DNA from: Amorphophallus konjac | Lineage: Eukaryota; Streptophyta; Magnoliopsida; Alismatales; Araceae | NCBI GenBank assembly: GCA_022559845.1 | Contig: JAHNEJ010001346.1 | Coordinates: 1-64,000 of the forward strand | Length of the DNA: 64,000 bases | Reading direction: 5' to 3' | Part shown: piece after piece, positions 23,699 to 35,765 of the stretch | Position numbering within the stretch: the first letter of the stretch is position 1 | Layout of the letters: each line of letters starts with the position of its first letter | Position numbers and translations under genes: made by a program | The notes under the pieces: generated by a model | The model's database searches: none | Seen by the model: the letters and a program-made list of their open reading frames with translations, nothing else | Told to the model about the DNA's origin: nothing

Positions 23699-24780
23699 TG
23701 CTCTCATTGTCATATAGCTGGGCACTCCAGAGATCAGTGTTTTAAACTTCAAGAAAATCGATGCAGTTATTGCCACATTGTAGGCCACTCTAGAGAAAGC
23801 TGTTACAAACTGCATGGTTATCCACAGCAAAACATGTGCCATGGGCAAGGCAGAGGAAATCCAGCAGCCAACTCAGTTTCTCCCCCCCCCCCCCACCAAT
23901 TCAGAAGCTCCTCCACTGTCAGCGGAACAATATGCCCAGCTTCTGAAGCTATTAAGCTCCAATTCCATCAACACCTCTGACAGCATTCCTCAAGCAAATA
24001 TGGGAGGTACATTATCTTTTTCCTTAAACACACAATGGATACTTGGTTCAGGGGCATCTGCCCATATTGTCAACTCCTCTGAGCATTTGCAGCCATTACG
24101 TGATATTCTATCCGGAATCGCTTTGCCAGACGGAAGACAGACCTCAGTACAAGGAATTGGTCCCTATCCTCTTACTCCACATCTCTCTTTACATCTAGTT
24201 TATAATGTTCCTTCATTTCAGTACAATCTACTTTCTATCAGTCAACTAACTTAACATTCAAATTGCTCCATCACCTTCTATTATTCCCACTGTGTCCTGC
24301 AGGATCTCAAGATGAGGAGGGAAATTGGGCGGGGCCTGGAGAGAAACGGACTGTATATCCTTCAAGTTCCACCACCAACAACTTGCTTAGCTGCTAAAAT
24401 CCCTCTCTTCAACCTGTGGCACTTATGTCTCGGTCATTCATGCTCTGAAAAGCAACGGCAACTGCATTCTTTTCATGCCTTCATTTCTTATGTCAAACAG
24501 CATTTTCCTAATCCTGTTAAACGAATACAGGCTGATAATGGCAGTGAGTTTTTCAATTCCACATTTCAAATTTTGCCAACTGAGCAGGGCATCATTCATG
24601 AACACACGCCCTTCAACTTCCCAGTAAAATGGAATCGTTGAAAGAAAGCATCGACATCTCCCAGATGTCGCTCGGACCTTATGCTTTCAATCCCACCTGC
24701 CAAGTAAATACTGGACCGATTGTCTCCTCACTGCAACTTATCTCATCAATCAACTGTATTTGGATATCAATATGAAAGCC
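23699..24780 (+). pseudogene. copia zinc knuckles, protease and partial integrase, broken
   Basis: Two intact CCHC zinc knuckles lie at 23699-23740 and 23762-23803 (C-x2-C-x4-H-x4-C in both). A C12 run at 23882-23893 coincides with a frame change. The protease signature reads WILGSGASAH where the catalytic Asp is expected: codon GGT at 24044 replaces an Asp codon, so the active site is lost. The GAG-pre-integrase motif LWHLCLGHS (24413 on) and integrase QADNGSEF (24529 on) and [11 protein letters not shown] motifs follow, with stops between. It ends before reverse transcriptase. Confidence 0.8.
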
Positions 24781-25830
24781 TACAAATCTTTACAAATTAT
24801 CCGAACCAAATAAAATACGACCGAGGGTGAACACCACTGGCATCATGTAAGCATTAGGAAAGACAATGTATCCTTGGTTTTCTATGAGATAAGCTAACAT
24901 GATAGGATTTAGTGGGTGCTTTCTGCCTCATAACTTACTCATAACTTAACATGATAGGTCAATCTATATAGGGATTTTTACGTATATACTCTTGTTTACA
25001 AGTTCGGTTTTGTCAAATATATCTTTCGTCAGAATATATTATCATGAATATCCTCGAAATATGAGTAATGTCACGATTATACCCTCGTCGTAACTCCTAT
25101 GTGTTTAACCCGAGTTAAGTGTGAGTTAAAGAGTAAGATTTTTGTATATATATTCTTGTAAAGTTTGATTTTGTCAAATATACCTTAGATCTAACGACCG
25201 TAGATGACATATTTCAAAAAATATTCTCCTCCGTCGACTCTGGTAGTCAAACACCTATAAGACTCCGATATGTCTCCCTAATTTTCATTTGAAAAGTGAA
25301 AATACTCAAGAAAATGCATCAAATTAAACACCATTTGAACCTACTGCCACACATTAATCCTGGGACTCATTTCTCCTCCAACCTATCACAAACACTTCTT
25401 CTCCTCCATGTATGCTTTCGTAGATTTTAATCTCCGTAATCTGCCAAAGCTCCCCGGCCCTCGAACACAACTTCAGTGAAGTCTCTGTTATGGCCGTGAA
25501 GAGTGCATGCAAAAGACGAGCTATGCTAATGCTTGCTTTCTAATGTGAATCTTAGTCTTTTCTGTGCAAATTTCACCATGCTCCATGACCAAATAAAAAA
25601 GTCAACTTTTGTCATTATATTGTGAACTTGAAATTTTAAAAATATGTTATAGAATAAAAAAAGTCTGCTTCACTCAGCTTTTAAGACTTCTAGACCATGT
25701 ATTCAAATTTAAGATGTAATTCTCAGATTTCAGTCATAACCCTCCAGTGTTATCAAACATGCATTATCAAACATGCATCCTTAAACCCCCATTGTAATTG
25801 CCAATTCCCGCCAAACTCAAAGCTTTTGTA
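24781..25830. other. Unassigned AT-rich DNA
   Basis: No gene. Words such as 'ttttgtcaaatata' repeat at 25009 and 25170, suggesting a diverged tandem repeat of about 160 bases. A short 'tgttatcaaacatgcattatcaaacatgcat' direct repeat lies at 25748-25777. Confidence 0.4.
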
Positions 25831-27079
25831 GGGTGTTTGGTTACAATTTTTTACCTCTTTTTTCTCTCAAAATAAAAATTAGGAATAGAAAACTTGTTTA
25901 ACCACGTTTGGTAAGTCTCTCAATTTTTTTAGGATAAAATTTTGTCCTATTATAATTTCTCCCAAAATAAAAATAAGTCTTTCCAAATTTTTTTTAGAGA
26001 GACGATCTCACGAATAAAACCCCGGGCCTCCCCTCTCCCTCCCTCTCCTCTATTGTCTTCTCCCCCCCATCGCAACCTTCCCTCCCCTGCGCAAACCATA
26101 GCTGCCGCCCCTCTCTCCTACCTTCCGTTCTCACCTAGCCGCAGCACCACCGATGCCCTCCTCGACGACAATAGTAGCAGTGCAGCCGGCCACCTCCAGC
26201 TAACCCCGCCTCCAGTCGACGCTGTGAGAGGCCGTCGTTTTCCCGTCTGCGGCCACAGCACGGTGAACAGGCTCGCCCCCCCCCCCCCCCCCCCCACGTC
26301 GCTCTCCTGTGTCAGTGCCGCCGTCACTCTCCAGCCATCGCGGTGGTCATCAACCCACTGTCGTCAAGGTCACATTGTAGTCGTCACGCAACCACACCGG
26401 TAGAGCTCTCCCTCCAATACCAGAGGCGACCGAAGAAGGACGCGACAGGGCAGCCGCTCGCCGTGCCTCCACCTTGCACCTGTGCAACCGGCGGCTCGCG
26501 GCTGGCCCCATCAACGGCCGCGAACGGGCTTGGCCCTACTCGCCCCAGCCGCCCCGTGAACGACCGCAAATGGCTCTGTTCTCCGGCGGGCTTGGCCCTC
26601 CGCCCCAGCCTGCGTCCCACTCCCCGATCACCGCAGTCACCGTCTGCGTCGCCTGCTAGTGCCCAACGCCGCCCTTCCGCCCACACCGGTGACCCGCCGT
26701 CGATCCCGCGCCATCGCCAACCGGTCCGCTGCCGTTGAAGCCGCCACGACCACCGCTAGTCCAGCCGCTGCCTTCTGGTGCCTCTGTCACCGCGAACGGG
26801 ACTGTAGAGCAGGCTAGCTCCACCGCAGACCCCACCTTCGGCCAGGCTGCGACAGCCCCAGCGACCAGGTTGCTGTTGCTACTTCCACGGCCCCTTACCC
26901 AGGAGACCAAAGGGCACTCCCTCTCTCTCCCAAACAAGTTTACATAAATTTTAAAAATTAAGGTACTTTTACCAAATAGATAATATCATTTTTTAATTTT
27001 AAAATTAAAGTTAAAAACTGACACAACATAATTTTTTAGGTAGAAATAATTTATTTAAAAAAATTATTCTCAAACACCC
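25831..27079. mobile_element. TIR element carrying GC-rich cargo (Pack-TIR-like), 1.25 kb
   Basis: The ends are inverted: GGGTGTTTGGTTACAATTTT at the left and, on the other strand at the right, GGGTGTTTGAGAATAATTTT. Both are followed by AT-rich sub-ends containing 'tttggtaa'. TA flanks both sides (25829-25830 and 27080-27081). The outer 120-150 bases are AT-rich, while 26020-26930 is strongly GC-rich with a poly-C run at 26275-26296. Forward and reverse open frames in the cargo are Pro/Ala/Ser-rich with no domain recognised. The arrangement resembles transposons that picked up genic DNA; the donor gene is unknown. Confidence 0.6.
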
Positions 27080-27222
27080 TATTGGCTCTTTATATGGAAT
27101 CGATCAGAAATCAGGAGTGGTTACGAAACTACACTTCAATTTTCTAACATCTGCAGGTTTAATTAATGGTTATGAATGGTGATTAACAGCTGATCAGAAA
27201 ACCACAAAGACCTAGTAGACAT

Positions 27223-27460
27223 TGTTAGGATCATGACACCGTTGATACAATGAAACACACACGAGCACACACTAAGAGAGAGAATGAGAGAGAGATTTGG
27301 AGTAACCACACTTTTTCATTATGAAAATAACTAAACCTTCTTCCTTAGTGGGTATGGAACACTCGCCGTCTTCTGTCTCCATGCAATCTACTAATCCCAT
27401 TATGACTGTCTCCTAATGTCTATCTAGAGTACCGGATGGACTTTAAATAAGAGTCCAACA
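27223..27460 (-). mobile_element. Possible solo LTR, about 240 bp, minus orientation
   Basis: Read on the minus strand it begins TGTTGGACTCTTATTTAAAG and ends GTCATGATCCTAACA, so it has TG...CA ends, and contains 'tggttactccaaatctctctc'. No primer site follows it and the flanking 5-mers do not match, so it may be truncated. It lies just left of the outer copia element and was next to the MYB 3' end before that insertion. Confidence 0.4.
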
Positions 27461-27499
27461 CGTACTCCACTTACACCCCAAAGAGACATGATGACATAT

Positions 27500-28114
27500 T
27501 GTTAATGGGCTAAATGCCCATTTGGGCAGGGAGTACACGACTGCCCGACCTAGGCCCACACCGGCTGGATGGGCGCACGTGCACCCGTGCACGCCAGTGG
27601 GCGCTGCTCCCACACCTGTGAGCATCGGGAATGCACCCTCACGCGTACGCACCCAGCGCGCGCAAGCACGCGCACCCATGTGGCGTGCCCTCTCTCCCTT
27701 CTTGTTTCTTCTCCTCTCGCATCCCGTTCCCACCGCCTCGATCCAATGCCATTTGACTTGGTTTTTCAGCTTCCATTCCGTCTATATAAGCCTATGTTAC
27801 CATGGTTAAAGAGGTTGATGGAAGAGAGATTAAAAGGAAAAATAAGGAGTGAAAAAGAGAGAAATGTTCTTGTGAGTGTGAGGTGGTGCCGAAAAGGAGA
27901 CCCTACTATGGTGCACATGTTCCTTGTGTCAGCATCAGTCACAGAGGCACGTCATTCTCGTGCTTAGGCTTTGGAGCTTGGTGATACGAAGGCGACTCTC
28001 GTAGTCATCTTCTCATCACTGCAATAAAGGTCTATTTTTGTTTCCCTTGTGAGGTATGTCCTCGTACTATGAACTATGTTATTTTTTATTATTTTATTTT
28101 GGGGTCAACCAACG
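27500..28114 (+). repeat. 5' LTR of the outer copia element
   Basis: 615 bases, from TGTTAATGGG to CAACCAACG. A TATA box 'tctatataag' lies at 27781-27790 and an AATAAA at 28023-28028. The first 180 bases of U3 are GC-rich and strongly diverged from the 3' LTR; the TATA-proximal and downstream parts are much more alike. Confidence 0.9.
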
Positions 28115-28115
28115 T

Positions 28116-28128
28116 TGGTATCAGAGCC
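28116..28128 (+). other. tRNA-iMet primer-binding site of the copia element
   Basis: TGGTATCAGAGCC immediately follows the 5' LTR after one base. It is complementary to the 3' end of initiator tRNA-Met, the standard plant copia primer. Confidence 0.9.
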
Positions 28129-29478
28129 AACGGTTGGTCATGGTTCTTGTGTTTTTGTCATAGAGTTGTACTTTATGACATGTCCGTTAGTGACTCTCCA
28201 CCGTGACAATGTCCTCACGGACTATTCTGAGAAGTTGTCCTCGTAATATGACTCTCTTCCTTCTTTCCCTCCAGTGAGGGCGCATGTGCAGATTCGAGCG
28301 ATGTTATGCATACCTATAGGCCCTTTGGCATAGCCCGTCGGGAAGGAAATAAAACAAGAGGTTCTGTCATCATCGTTGGGAGAAAATAACATCAGCACGA
28401 GCTTCTCGACGTGCGATCCTACGGAGGAGGCGTTTCCCCCAATAGCACCATCTTACAGCCCAGGAGTACCATATGTGCTTCTGTGGAGCTCTCTGTAGTC
28501 AAGGATCGCCCCAAAAGACTGCGGCCAACACGGCAGTTACAACTTCACCCGTGGGAGGAGCGACTAGGGTTGATCACCTAATTGCCCACATTGACGTAGC
28601 GACAACAACCATCAGAACAACTGACCCTGTGGTCTAGGCAATGGCCGCTGGCTCCTTGAGGGGAGATGAACCGATTGGTCTGAGTGTATAGAGGCACCCA
28701 CCGGCAGATCTAATTATGAGTCCCGTGATGGGGTGTGCGACGGATGGCACAATAGTGGTATTAGAGTGCAAGATGTCCTCTCTTCCCTCACCAGCTAGAG
28801 TCCGAGCGACCCCACCACCACATGATGCGACTTCTATAGGAGCGAGGAGGGCTGCTGGGCTGACTTGGCAGGCACCTCATGGTTCCTATGCTAGATAGGC
28901 TCCTCCACCTCCACCGAGGACATGGGTGCCTCCCTATCATACTTAGGACCTTGGGCGCCCGCAGCCGTCTTATGGACTTCACCAACCATCGCCTCCTTGT
29001 ATCACTTTTGTGATCTCATAAGGAGAGGTTTTAGTGGTTGAGGGTTATATACAGGTGTTTTGAGACTTTATGTATACCAAATCATGTATACTGCTTACTT
29101 TTGTTGCATACTTTTATTTCCGTTTTTTTTTGTGCGTGCGTCTTTACACGCTTACAATGAAAATTGTACATATTGTGCAAACATGTTTATAAATAGTTAT
29201 TTTTCCTATAACATGTTTTATATCAAGTGCTCTTTTATTTGTTGAATTTTGTGCAAACTTGTTTTGCATATGTGAAATAAATTAAAATTTGCTCGAAGTC
29301 GTTCTGACGATATTGAATGATCTTATATGAGTGGGAGATGATTATACTTGCCTACCTTTGCTTTCGATCTCACACTATATAAGAAAATTCAATATAATTA
29401 GTTTGGACTTCTGACAACAAATTAAGACGATGTGTAAATTGATGTCGATTAATCTCTCTATTTGACGTGTAGTGGTTG
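28129..29478 (+). other. Untranslated leader of the copia element
   Basis: About 1.35 kb separates the primer site from gag. Short open frames here have no recognisable product. Such long leaders are not typical of compact copia elements and could include decayed sequence. Confidence 0.5.
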
Positions 29479-29481
29479 ATG

Positions 29482-30600
29482 ATGGCCGCCAAGAACGTAA
29501 TTATGAATCTCACTATGGGTGAAAACTTAAATGGGACTAACTATGATATATGGCACTGTAAGATCCAATATTTGTTAGATGAACATAACTTGCTTGACCA
29601 TCTGACTGTCATTATGTCACCGCCCCGAGAGGGCAATGGTATCCAGCATCACTAGGACTAAGAAACTTTTGCGGGTTGGTTTAAGAGAGATCATAGTGCA
29701 CGCTTTACTATGTTATGTGCTATGGAGGATGATCTCATAGGCGAATTTGAGAATTGAACTACTGTCAAGGAAATGTGGGACCAGTTAAGATTTACTTTTG
29801 GTGGAACTTCTATGACCCGGTTAAGGGTTATTGTGCTGAAGTTTGAGACCTACTGGAAGGACTCGCGTCACACGATGACTGAGCACCTTAGGGTGATGTT
29901 GATTTGTGATTTAAAGGCAGTGGGATACGAACTCACTGATGAGCAACATGTGTAGGCTATGATTAGGTCCTTGCCAGACTCGTGGACTCAAAGAGGAAAA
30001 AAAGAATAGAATAATTATTCTATAAAAAAAGTCACTATCATTTTTTGTTTGTATAACATGTATACACTATACAGTCAAAATAGAAAAATCTATGGAACAA
30101 TTTATCCATTTGTAATGAATAGATCTATGGGGTAAGTAATTAGAGGAGTTGCCGTTGAGAAATTTGGGATTGGAAAAGCACTTTTTATTCCTATAGAACC
30201 ATAGTCTAAATGTAACTAGATGAAGCAGATTATAACTCGTAACGAGAATATCAAGAGTTTTATGGATATTTCTTGTCATGTAGAGTTAGAAGTTGAGCGC
30301 GAAATATTGCATCACACCACTGTTAATGTCGGTTAGAGTAGTCAACGTTTTAATAGAAAGGGACCACAAAGGAAAATGAAAGGGTAAGATACTGCACCAG
30401 GCTCCAAGATGGATAAAGCATTCAAATGTCGCCGTGGGAAGCGTTGTGAGAAAAAGGATAAAAACCGTATGAAGTGTTTTAACCGTAGGAACTGAGGCCA
30501 TTTCGCTCTTGAGTGTCCTGAGCCAAAAAAGGTAATACATGTCCCTAGCTCTCCGTGTTCTTATGTTTTTACACATGTTTCGACTGCTCATCCTAATCTT
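29482..30600 (+). pseudogene. copia gag, multiple in-frame stops
   Basis: The start ATG is at 29482 (another at 29479 in the next frame back). The copia gag signature NGTNYDIWHCKIQYLL is followed by TVKEMWDQLRFTFGG. Stops lie near 29656, 29662 and 29758 without leaving the frame until about 29955; the conserved zinc knuckle reappears in the same frame at 30475 as CFNRRN-stop-GHFALEC, with the second Cys changed to Arg. It would have been the particle-forming protein. Non-functional. Confidence 0.8.
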
Positions 30601-32265
30601 TTGTAGATTGTAGATTCAAGAGCAACAAAGCAAATAACTATGGATCGAGCATGTTTTGTATATTATCATCGGATTCCAATAGGCAAGCAAAGAGTTTTCA
30701 TGGGTAATAGAACCAGTGAAGAAGTCCAAGAAGTCAGTTCGTACCAACTCCATTTTGGAAATGGACGAACACTACTTTTGCATGATGTGCTCTATACACC
30801 TAAGATCCAATATAATCTCCTGTCAATTTCCACATTGTTAGCAATGGGTTTTTGTCTAACTTTTTTTGGCAATTCTATAGTTATTGTCTTGGGCAATGTT
30901 GTTTATGGACATGGTGTGATGTATGATGGTTTCTTTATATTAGATCTTGATGTGTATTATTTGTCTTGATTTTCTTCTATATCAATGTCTGTGTTGACTC
31001 ATAAAGACTTGGAGTCTACGACATGGCATGCTCGCCTAAGCCACATAGGGCAAGACAGGATGGCCAGATTAGCTTGAGAAGGCCTTTTGGGGTCACTCAC
31101 TAAGGTCAACTTGCCGATATGTGAGCCGTGTCTAGCTAGTAAAGCATGCCGCAAACCTTTTGGCAAGGCTATAAGAGCCTCATAACCATTAAAGTTGATC
31201 TATTTCGATATCTGTGGACCACTGAGTGTAAGGGCTCGACATAGTTACTCATATTTTCTCACATTTATCGATGATTATTCATGATACGGATATATATATT
31301 TGATTGCTCATCGTTATGAAGTGTTGAATTGTTTCAAGCACTTCCTAACGGAAGTTGAGAATCAAAAAGCGAAGAGTATTAAAACTCTTCAGATGGACCA
31401 TGGGCGTGAGTATTTATCGAATCAATTTCGTAGATTGTGTGAGGAAAAGAATATACGACGGCAACTCACTATTCCATACACGCTGAAACAAAATGGTGTT
31501 TCTGAGCGTAGAAATAGGATGCTACTGGATATGGTTAAGTTGATGATGGTACAGACGAATCTCCCAATATCTTTATGAGGAGATGCTTTATTAACTATTG
31601 CCTATATCTTTAACCGTGTCCCTTCGCAGTCAGTTCCTTCTTCCCCATATAAATTATGGCATGGCCACAAACTTAATTTAGATCATTTATGACCATGGGA
31701 TTCGTGATATGCCCATGACATGTCAAGCAAGTGTGGGAAACTTAACCCTAGAGCTCAAAAGCTTATCTTTATAACATACCCTGAGAGCTCGGTGGGTTAT
31801 GTCATGTATGGACAACATCCAGATGGAGGAATGATAGAGCGAGAGGTCCGAGATGTTGTTTTCTTAGAAAAAGAATTTCCTAATTTTGGTGACAGTGGAA
31901 AGAGTTTTGATCTTTATGAGACAGATGAGCAGTCTGATATCCTATCATCTTTTGGTGAAGGGAGGGAATATGTTCCCAAACCCATATCTATCGAAAATAG
32001 TAGGGATAATCAGCCTAGTGAGAGTGCACCAATAGAACCACTAAGTCAAGATTCTTACGTCGTAGCAAGCGTGCATATGTACCTCGTCGTCTTTTCAAAA
32101 TTGATGATGATGTACTTATTTGTGGGCCCATGGATGATGAGGAGCCCAGATCCGTATAGGAAACTCTTGCATCATCATCTAGGAAATAATGAGAAATTAC
32201 TATGTAAGAGTAAACTAATTCAATGGCGCATAATGAAGTTGGGAGATAGTGGAACTCCCACTTGA
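30601..32265 (+). pseudogene. copia protease and integrase, multiple in-frame stops
   Basis: All pieces share one frame. The protease triad region reads VDSRAT (30610 on): the Asp is kept but the following Gly is Arg. The pre-integrase zinc motif (WHARLSH ... CEPC) lies about 31023-31130. Integrase acidic residues appear in YFDICGPL, QMDHGREY and NGVSERRNR. Stops interrupt near 31075, 31183, 31280, 31576 and 31690. Several sit where the family has Arg or Trp, consistent with C-to-T or G-to-A decay. The last part (31720-32265) is the variable linker to reverse transcriptase. Confidence 0.85.
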
Positions 32266-32712
32266 GTGCAAAATAATGGGAAACAAGTGGGTTTTCAAGC
32301 TTAAGCGTAAGACAGATGCGGCCATTGACAAATATAAAGCATAACTTGTGGCACAAGGTTTTATCCAAAAGGAGGGTATATACTACGATGAGACATTCTC
32401 ATCCGTAGTGAGATTCGCATTTGTTCGCCTTATTCTAGTTATCGCTGTGCATCTTTGTTTGGAATTGTTTTAAATGGATGTAAAGACTGCATTTCTCAAT
32501 AGAGAGTTCAGCTAGAAAGTTTTGAGGTTACAAGTGAAGAGCAAAATGTTTGTTGCCTTAAACACTCTATATATGGCTTGAAACAATCTTCTAGACGGTG
32601 ATATTTAAAATTTCATAAGGAGATTATCTCGTACGGTTTTGAGATGATTGAAGAGGACCAATATGTGTATGTCAAACAAGCGGGAGTAAGATTTCTCATA
32701 TTGGCGTTATAT
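32261..32712 (+). pseudogene. copia reverse transcriptase, N-terminal half
   Basis: After a frameshift near 32260 the next frame gives NKWVFKLKRK, LVAQGF, YYDETFSSVVRFAFVR and MDVKTAFLN, the standard RT opening motifs, with stops before LVAQGF and before MDVKTAF. It ends with LALY at the point where the CACTA element is inserted; the rest resumes at 48206. Confidence 0.9.
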
Positions 32713-33888
32713 CACTACACCAAAAAGAACCTATACCTATAACGAAAATTATAGGTAAAGACATAAAAAATCGTAGGTATATACTTTACCTACGACTCTC
32801 TCTACGCATCTTTGTTGTCGGTAAAAACTGCATAGGAAAATTTTACCTACGTGACAAGAAATCGTAGGCATAGGGATGTCAACATCTACGGTTTTATGTC
32901 ACGTAGGTAATTACCTACGCTACATAAAATTGGAGGAATAGAGATGTCAATACCTATGGTTTTATGCCGCATATGTAATTACCTACATGACATAAAACTG
33001 TAGGAACAACAATGTCAACACCTATAATTTTATGTCGCGTAGGTAAAACTTTATCTACACAATTTTTACCTACGTCCGTGATATTTTTCGTATAATCATA
33101 GGTAACGTGAACGAACCATAAGTAACGTGTAGGTATATACTACGATGAGACATTCTCATCCGTAGTGAGATTCGCATTTGTTCGCCTTATTCTAGCTATC
33201 GCTGTGCATCTTTGTTTGGAATTGTTTTAAATGGATGTAAAGACTGCATTTCTCAATAGAGAGTTCAGCTAGAAAGCTTTGTGGTTACAAGTGAAGAGCA
33301 AAATGTTTGTTGCCTTAAACACTCTATATATGGCTTGAAACAATCTTCTAGACGGTGATATTTAAAATTTCATAAGGAGATTATCTCGTACGGTTTTGAG
33401 ATGATTGAAGAGGACCAATGTGTGTATGTCAAGCAAGCGGGAGTAAGATTTCTCATATTGTCGTTATATCACTACACCAAAAAGAACCTATACCTATAAC
33501 GAAAATTATAGGTAAAGACATAAAAAATCGTAGGTATATACTTTACCTACGACTCTCTCTACGCATCTTTGTTGTCGGTAAAAATTGCATAGGAAAATTT
33601 TACCTACGCGACAAGAAATCGTAGGCATAGGGATGTCAACATCTACGGTTTTATGTCACGTAGGTAATTACCTACGCTACATAAAACTGGAGGAATAGAG
33701 ATGTCAACACCTATGGTTTTATGCCGCATATATAATTACCTACATGACATAAAACCGTAGGAACAACAATGTCAACACCTATAATTTTATGTCACGTAGG
33801 TAAAACTTTATCTACACAATTTTTACCTACGTCCGTGATATTTTTCGTATAATCATAGGTAACGTGAACGAACCATAAGTAACGTGTA
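32375..33888 (+). repeat. 757-bp tandem duplication across the copia/CACTA junction
   Basis: Copy 1 (32375-33131) and copy 2 (33132-33888) each contain about 338 bases of copia RT, the TAT|CACTACACC junction and about 420 bases of CACTA end. The copies are about 98% alike. The duplication happened after the CACTA insertion, because the junction itself is copied. Confidence 0.9.
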
Positions 33889-34170
33889 TGAATCATAGGT
33901 AATCTACATACATCTGTAGATAACCTGTAATTTACGTGTAATAACCGTAGATAACTTGTAAAAATCGTACGTAACATGTACTAACCATAGATAACCTATG
34001 TGAACCGTAGGTAACGTATAACCTATGTAGTAACCTACAGGTAACCTATAGTAGCGGAAGGTAACCTATGAACCGTAGGTAACCTGTAATAACATCCGTA
34101 TGTAACCTGTAACATACACATTCACAAAGTATACACATTCACAACCCGTACATTCACAGCATACACTGTG
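32713..34170. repeat. CACTA left terminus and subterminal repeats
   Basis: Dozens of short direct and inverted copies of 'cctacg', 'cgtaggtaa', 'accgtag' and 'taacctgta'. In CACTA elements such arrays bind the transposase; here that is by analogy. A 757-bp duplication repeats the terminus. Confidence 0.8.
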
Positions 34171-35500
34171 GACGCACTAAAATTCGCTCATTTAGGTTAT
34201 TCGTTTATTTAAGTGCGTGGGCGTGTCAGTCACAAAGTGACGATTTATTCGGGCTCCGAAGAGCCACATGTGCGCTCGATCTGACTTCATCAGACGATTG
34301 TGGAGTTCGTGTCGGGACCAAAACCCGCCGCGCCATGAAGGTCACGGCGTTATTTACATCCCCTCGGAGAGGGGAACACCCTTGATTAATCGCCGGGAAA
34401 AAGGGCCTCATGGCCAGAAAATTAATTGCATAGAAACCTATTAAGAAATGCTGAAGTCCTTGTACGAGGGTGTGAAGAAAGTATCTAAGCTCATGTCGGT
34501 CATGTGTTGACCATTTAATATTCGGACGAGTGTCCGACTTGAGAATAGCGTAATCGTCGCGGGAAGACCAGAACATGTGTACGTCGGGATATGACAAATT
34601 TATTGTTCAAAGGAACGGGAAACGTTCAGTTAAATCCCGGTTAGAGCGGTCAGAAACCGATAAGTTTGTCGGCCCGGTGCAAGATCAAGCTACGACCATA
34701 CTGCGGTGGGCCCCCCGCGGTCGAAGTCAGGCTCATGTGGGCATCGTCAATATTTTCGGTGCCAAGGGGGCAACGGGAGGATGTCCCGGGACCAGATCCG
34801 AGAACCAATATGCGTTCAAAGGCAGCGGGCTATAGGCCGAGGATATGGGTCAGGCAATGACCATGATCGGGGTGGACTCGAGATCTAAGTATGGCCCACG
34901 GAGGCCTTATTGATATTCCCATGCAAAGGGTCCGGGGATGACGAGAGCCTTCTCGTTCCATTCAGATTTTATCAGTCATGTCTGGACCACTTTATGTTCG
35001 GATAAAGGTCCGTATTAAAGGTACGACGTAAACGGAAACAAACCCGTACAAATATATGCCGAGTTTACGGCAATCTCAGTGAAAGAGCGAGAACGAATCC
35101 CAATGGGAACGAGTCCGGTTTGACGGACTATCGGCCCAAAGCAATGTCGGATTACGGCTGTATTGGGATAAGAGCCATCGGCCATGTCGGTCATTCACGG
35201 ACCTTTTCATGTTCGGACACAGGTCCATGATAGAAACGCGACGGAAATCGAGGTGAACCCGTTCAAATGTCTGCCGAATGTACGGTAATTTTAATAATGG
35301 CTCGGAAGTGATTCGACCTGAGAAACGGGTCTGGTTTAATCGGAATGTCAGCCCGAGGCGAGGTCGGGTCACGGCCATGTTAGGATAGTTCCCAAGACTC
35401 AGGTCTGGCCTACGAGGGCGGCATTATTGCTCCTTCAGCACCGGGCCACGGGGAGAGACGGGGCTGCACTGTGGATTTTACCATTTTCTATTATCTAGAT
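34170..35500. repeat. CACTA interior: dispersed direct repeats, no gene
   Basis: Related blocks near 34490, 34978 and 35183 share 'catgtcggtca..c', 'gaccattt.atgttcgga' and 'ggtccgt.tta'. Open frames of 60-123 codons show no family resemblance. Spacing is irregular (about 490 and 205 bases). Confidence 0.5.
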
Positions 35501-35765
35501 TTTCATTATTTTTTGTTGCTTATTTCCCTTTTTATGCATTTTTTTGGGTGGGTTTATTATTTTCTTTCTATTTATTGCACACGTTTCCATTTTCTCTTTT
35601 GAGTTTATTTGTCATGTATTCGGATTTATTTGTTTATTGTAATTTTCATTATTATTACTATCATTGTCATTATCATTACATTTTTTATTATTATTTCTTC
35701 TATTTTGCTCATTATTGTTATTGCATTTCCCCCCTTTTTATTTACACGTTTTCTATATGGAGGAG
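35500..35765. other. T-rich low-complexity tract
   Basis: A T-rich stretch with 'attattattactatcatt' type simple sequence. No gene. Confidence 0.6.

Larger units (their letters stand above)
22827..24780 (+). mobile_element. 5' fragment of a Ty1/copia retrotransposon
   Basis: Order: primer-binding site TGGTATCAGAACGG (complementary to initiator tRNA-Met with one mismatch), gag, two zinc knuckles, protease, pre-integrase and the first half of integrase. Similarity stops near 24770; reverse transcriptase, RNase H and the 3' LTR are absent. It lies about 590 bases downstream of the A/B-barrel stop codon, on the same strand. Confidence 0.85.
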
